Assembly: GCF_040253615.1 (NCBI RefSeq)
Contig: NZ_JBEJGY010000004.1
Span: forward strand, 124,001-188,000
Source of the DNA: Streptomyces sp. Edi4
Lineage (GTDB): Bacteria; Actinomycetota; Actinomycetes; Streptomycetales; Streptomycetaceae
Direction: 5' to 3'
Length of the DNA: 64,000 nt
Positions 62,348 to 64,000 of the stretch are shown piece after piece (within the stretch, counting starts at the first letter, position 1; every line of letters starts with the position of its first letter). A program made the position numbers and the translations under genes. The notes under the pieces are model-generated. The model worked only from the letters and a program-made list of their open reading frames with translations, did no database searches and was not told where the DNA came from.

Positions 62348-64000
62348 CCCGCACGCCGAGTGCCACCCCCTCCTCACCGCCCAGGAGGGCATCTGGACCG
62401 GCCATCACCTCGATCCGGGCAGCCCCGCGTACAACACCGCCGAATATGTGCACATCCACGGCCCGGTGGATCCGGCCGTCTTCGAGAAGGCGCTGCGTCA
62501 CGCAGTGGCGGAGGCCGAGGCCCTGAACGTCCGCTTCGTCACCGACGAGACGGGCCGGCCCTGGCAGGTGAGCGTCCCCGGCATCGAGTGGGAACCGCAC
62601 ATCGCCGACCTGACCACCGCCGCCGACCCGCACCAGGCGGCCCTGGCGTGGATGGCCCAGGACATCGCCCGCCCCCTCGACCTGGAACGCGACCCGGTCT
62701 TCGGACACGCCTTGTTGCGCACGGCCCCCGACGCGTTCCTCTGGTATCACCGCGTCCACCACATCGCACTCGACGGATTCGGTCTGTCCCTGGTCGCGCA
62801 CCGCGTGGCGCAGGTGTACACCGCTCTGGTGGGGGACGCCCCGCTGGACGAGAGCGGCTTCGGCACTCTGGAGTCGGTCCGGCAGGAGGAGACGGCCTAC
62901 CGCGCCTCGGAGCGTTTCGCCACGAACCGCGCCTACTGGACGCGGCGCTTCGCCGACCGCCCGGCGGTCCCCAGCCTCACCGACCAACAGGCGCTGCCCG
63001 CCCGCGATTTCCTGCGGCGGGTCGAAGACCTGGATCCCGCCGAGACACAACGCCTGCGTGCCGTCGCGGACGACTTGTCGGTGACCTGGTCCGATCTCCT
63101 GCTCGCGGTCACCGCCGCCTACATCCACCGGGTCAGCGGCGCCCCCGAGGTCGTGCTCAGCGTGCCGTCCATGGGCCGCCTCGGTTCGGTGTCCCTGCGC
63201 GTGCCCTGCATGGTGCGCAACATCCTGCCCCTGCGCCTCGCGGTGGACGAGCAGGACGGCCTTCGGGCGCTGTCCGCCAAGGTGGCAGCGGAGCTCCGGG
63301 CCAGCCGCCCGCACCAGCGGTACCGCTACGAACAGCTGCGGCGGGATGTGAAGCTGGTCGGCGGCGCGCGACGGCTGTCAGGACCGGGCGTGAACATCAT
63401 GCCCTTCGAGTACGACCTCCGGTTCGGGGGCCACCGCAGCACGGTCCACAACATCTCCGCGGGGCCCGTCGACGACCTCGCGGTCAACGTGTACGACCGC
63501 GCCGAGGGCGCCGGCCTGCGCATCGCCGTCGATGCCAACCCCGACCTCTACGACATGGCGGACCTGGCCACGCACCAGCAGGGCCTGCTGACGTTGCTGC
63601 GCGAGGCACTGTCCGCGCCGGACCGTGCGCTCGGCCGGCCCGCGTACACCATCGTGGACGGCGGCCCGCTGCCCGGCCCGGCCCGATCGGTGCTGAGCCG
63701 CATAGCCGACCATGCCGGCAGGCGCGGTGGCTCCACCGCCGTCGAGCACGATGGGCTGAGCATCACCTACGCGAAGTTGTTCGGTTCCGCGCGGCAGCTC
63801 GCGCGCCGCCTCTCGGCCCGGGGTGTGGGTCCCGGCGCGGTGGCGGCCGTCGCCCTGCCGCGCGGCATCGACGCCGTCACGGCGATCCTCGCCGTGCTGA
63901 TGTCGGGCGCCGCGTACTGCCCGCTCGATCCCGAGGCGCCGGAGTCGAGGACGCACGCACTTCTGGACAGCGCGCAGCCCGCGCTCGTCCTCACCGACAG
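62334..64000 (+). CDS. scoA: NRPS ScoA homologue, C domain and start of A domain (right edge)
   Basis: The visible 555 residues form an initiating condensation domain with the active-site motif HHIALDG (about residue 143), followed by the first ~110 residues of an adenylation domain up to YCPLDPEAPE, where the window ends. In ScoA/Rv0101 this multi-domain enzyme attaches two isonitrile acyl groups to the amines of a lysine or ornithine and releases the product by a reductase domain. Only the C domain, expected to do the first acylation, can be checked here. The start at ATG 62,334 has GGGAG six bases upstream; ATG 62,340 is a close alternative. The A-domain pocket is beyond the window. Confidence 0.95.
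   Translation, partial: MPMPDPHAECHPLLTAQEGIWTGHHLDPGSPAYNTAEYVHIHGPVDPAVFEKALRHAVAEAEALNVRFVTDETGRPWQVSVPGIEWEPHIADLTTAADPHQAALAWMAQDIARPLDLERDPVFGHALLRTAPDAFLWYHRVHHIALDGFGLSLVAHRVAQVYTALVGDAPLDESGFGTLESVRQEETAYRASERFATNRAYWTRRFADRPAVPSLTDQQALPARDFLRRVEDLDPAETQRLRAVADDLSVTWSDLLLAVTAAYIHRVSGAPEVVLSVPSMGRLGSVSLRVPCMVRNILPLRLAVDEQDGLRALSAKVAAELRASRPHQRYRYEQLRRDVKLVGGARRLSGPGVNIMPFEYDLRFGGHRSTVHNISAGPVDDLAVNVYDRAEGAGLRIAVDANPDLYDMADLATHQQGLLTLLREALSAPDRALGRPAYTIVDGGPLPGPARSVLSRIADHAGRRGGSTAVEHDGLSITYAKLFGSARQLARRLSARGVGPGAVAAVALPRGIDAVTAILAVLMSGAAYCPLDPEAPESRTHALLDSAQPALVLTD

Overview
The window is high-GC DNA with actinobacterial codon usage, GTG/TTG starts, tight ATGA overlaps and two large nonribosomal peptide (NRPS) loci. 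It most likely comes from Streptomyces or a close relative. No rRNA, tRNA or CRISPR array was seen.

Left third (1-27,858, minus strand). One convergently organised transcription unit reads leftward: cytochrome P450, a stand-alone penicillin-binding-protein-type (PBP-type) thioesterase/cyclase candidate, then two giant NRPS genes. The first NRPS is A-T / C-A-T-E / C-A-T-E / C-A-T-E / C-A-T. The second starts C-A-T-E-C-A and runs off the left edge. At least seven residues are assembled. Four epimerisation domains predict D configuration at positions 2, 3, 4 and 6. The pocket of module 3 reads as valine and that of module 6 as a basic residue. The first NRPS starts directly with an A domain and no integrated thioesterase is visible, so a free N-terminus and head-to-tail cyclisation by the PBP-type protein is a reasonable model.

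Centre-left (29,491-36,906). This is an odd set of lectin-like and propeller proteins: a ricin-type/FG-GAP protein, a companion beta-rich protein, an NHL-propeller/ricin protein with nearly identical 168-bp internal repeats, and a secreted PDZ protein. With them is a protein that looks like an aerolysin-family pore former, plus a small Pro/Lys-tailed partner. I regard this as the least described part of the window.

Centre (37,189-51,152). Ordinary accessory genes are present: a YihY membrane protein, a ketopantoate-reductase-like protein, a DUF6817-VOC fusion, a chloramphenicol-type MFS pump, a double-headed MerR regulator, a TetR regulator with clear palindromic operators next to an epimerase gene, a VOC protein, an alpha/beta hydrolase and an HxlR regulator. 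They are interspersed with decayed genes: an FtsX permease, an IS5-like transposase, and a deacetylase/NmrA chimera. This is a recombination-worn boundary between the two biosynthetic loci.

Right part (51,591-64,000). An AspH-type dioxygenase gene is followed by a copper-export operon on the minus strand (small membrane protein, CopA ATPase, PCuAC-like protein). Divergent from it lies an isonitrile lipopeptide cluster on the plus strand: MFS exporter, KAS III, ACP, then scoE-scoD-scoC-scoB-scoA homologues. The last gene is cut by the right edge. The ScoE homologue keeps every iron, 2-oxoglutarate and substrate residue that I can place. Isonitrile lipopeptides bind copper, so their placement beside a copper-export operon suggests a metallophore locus with built-in copper handling.
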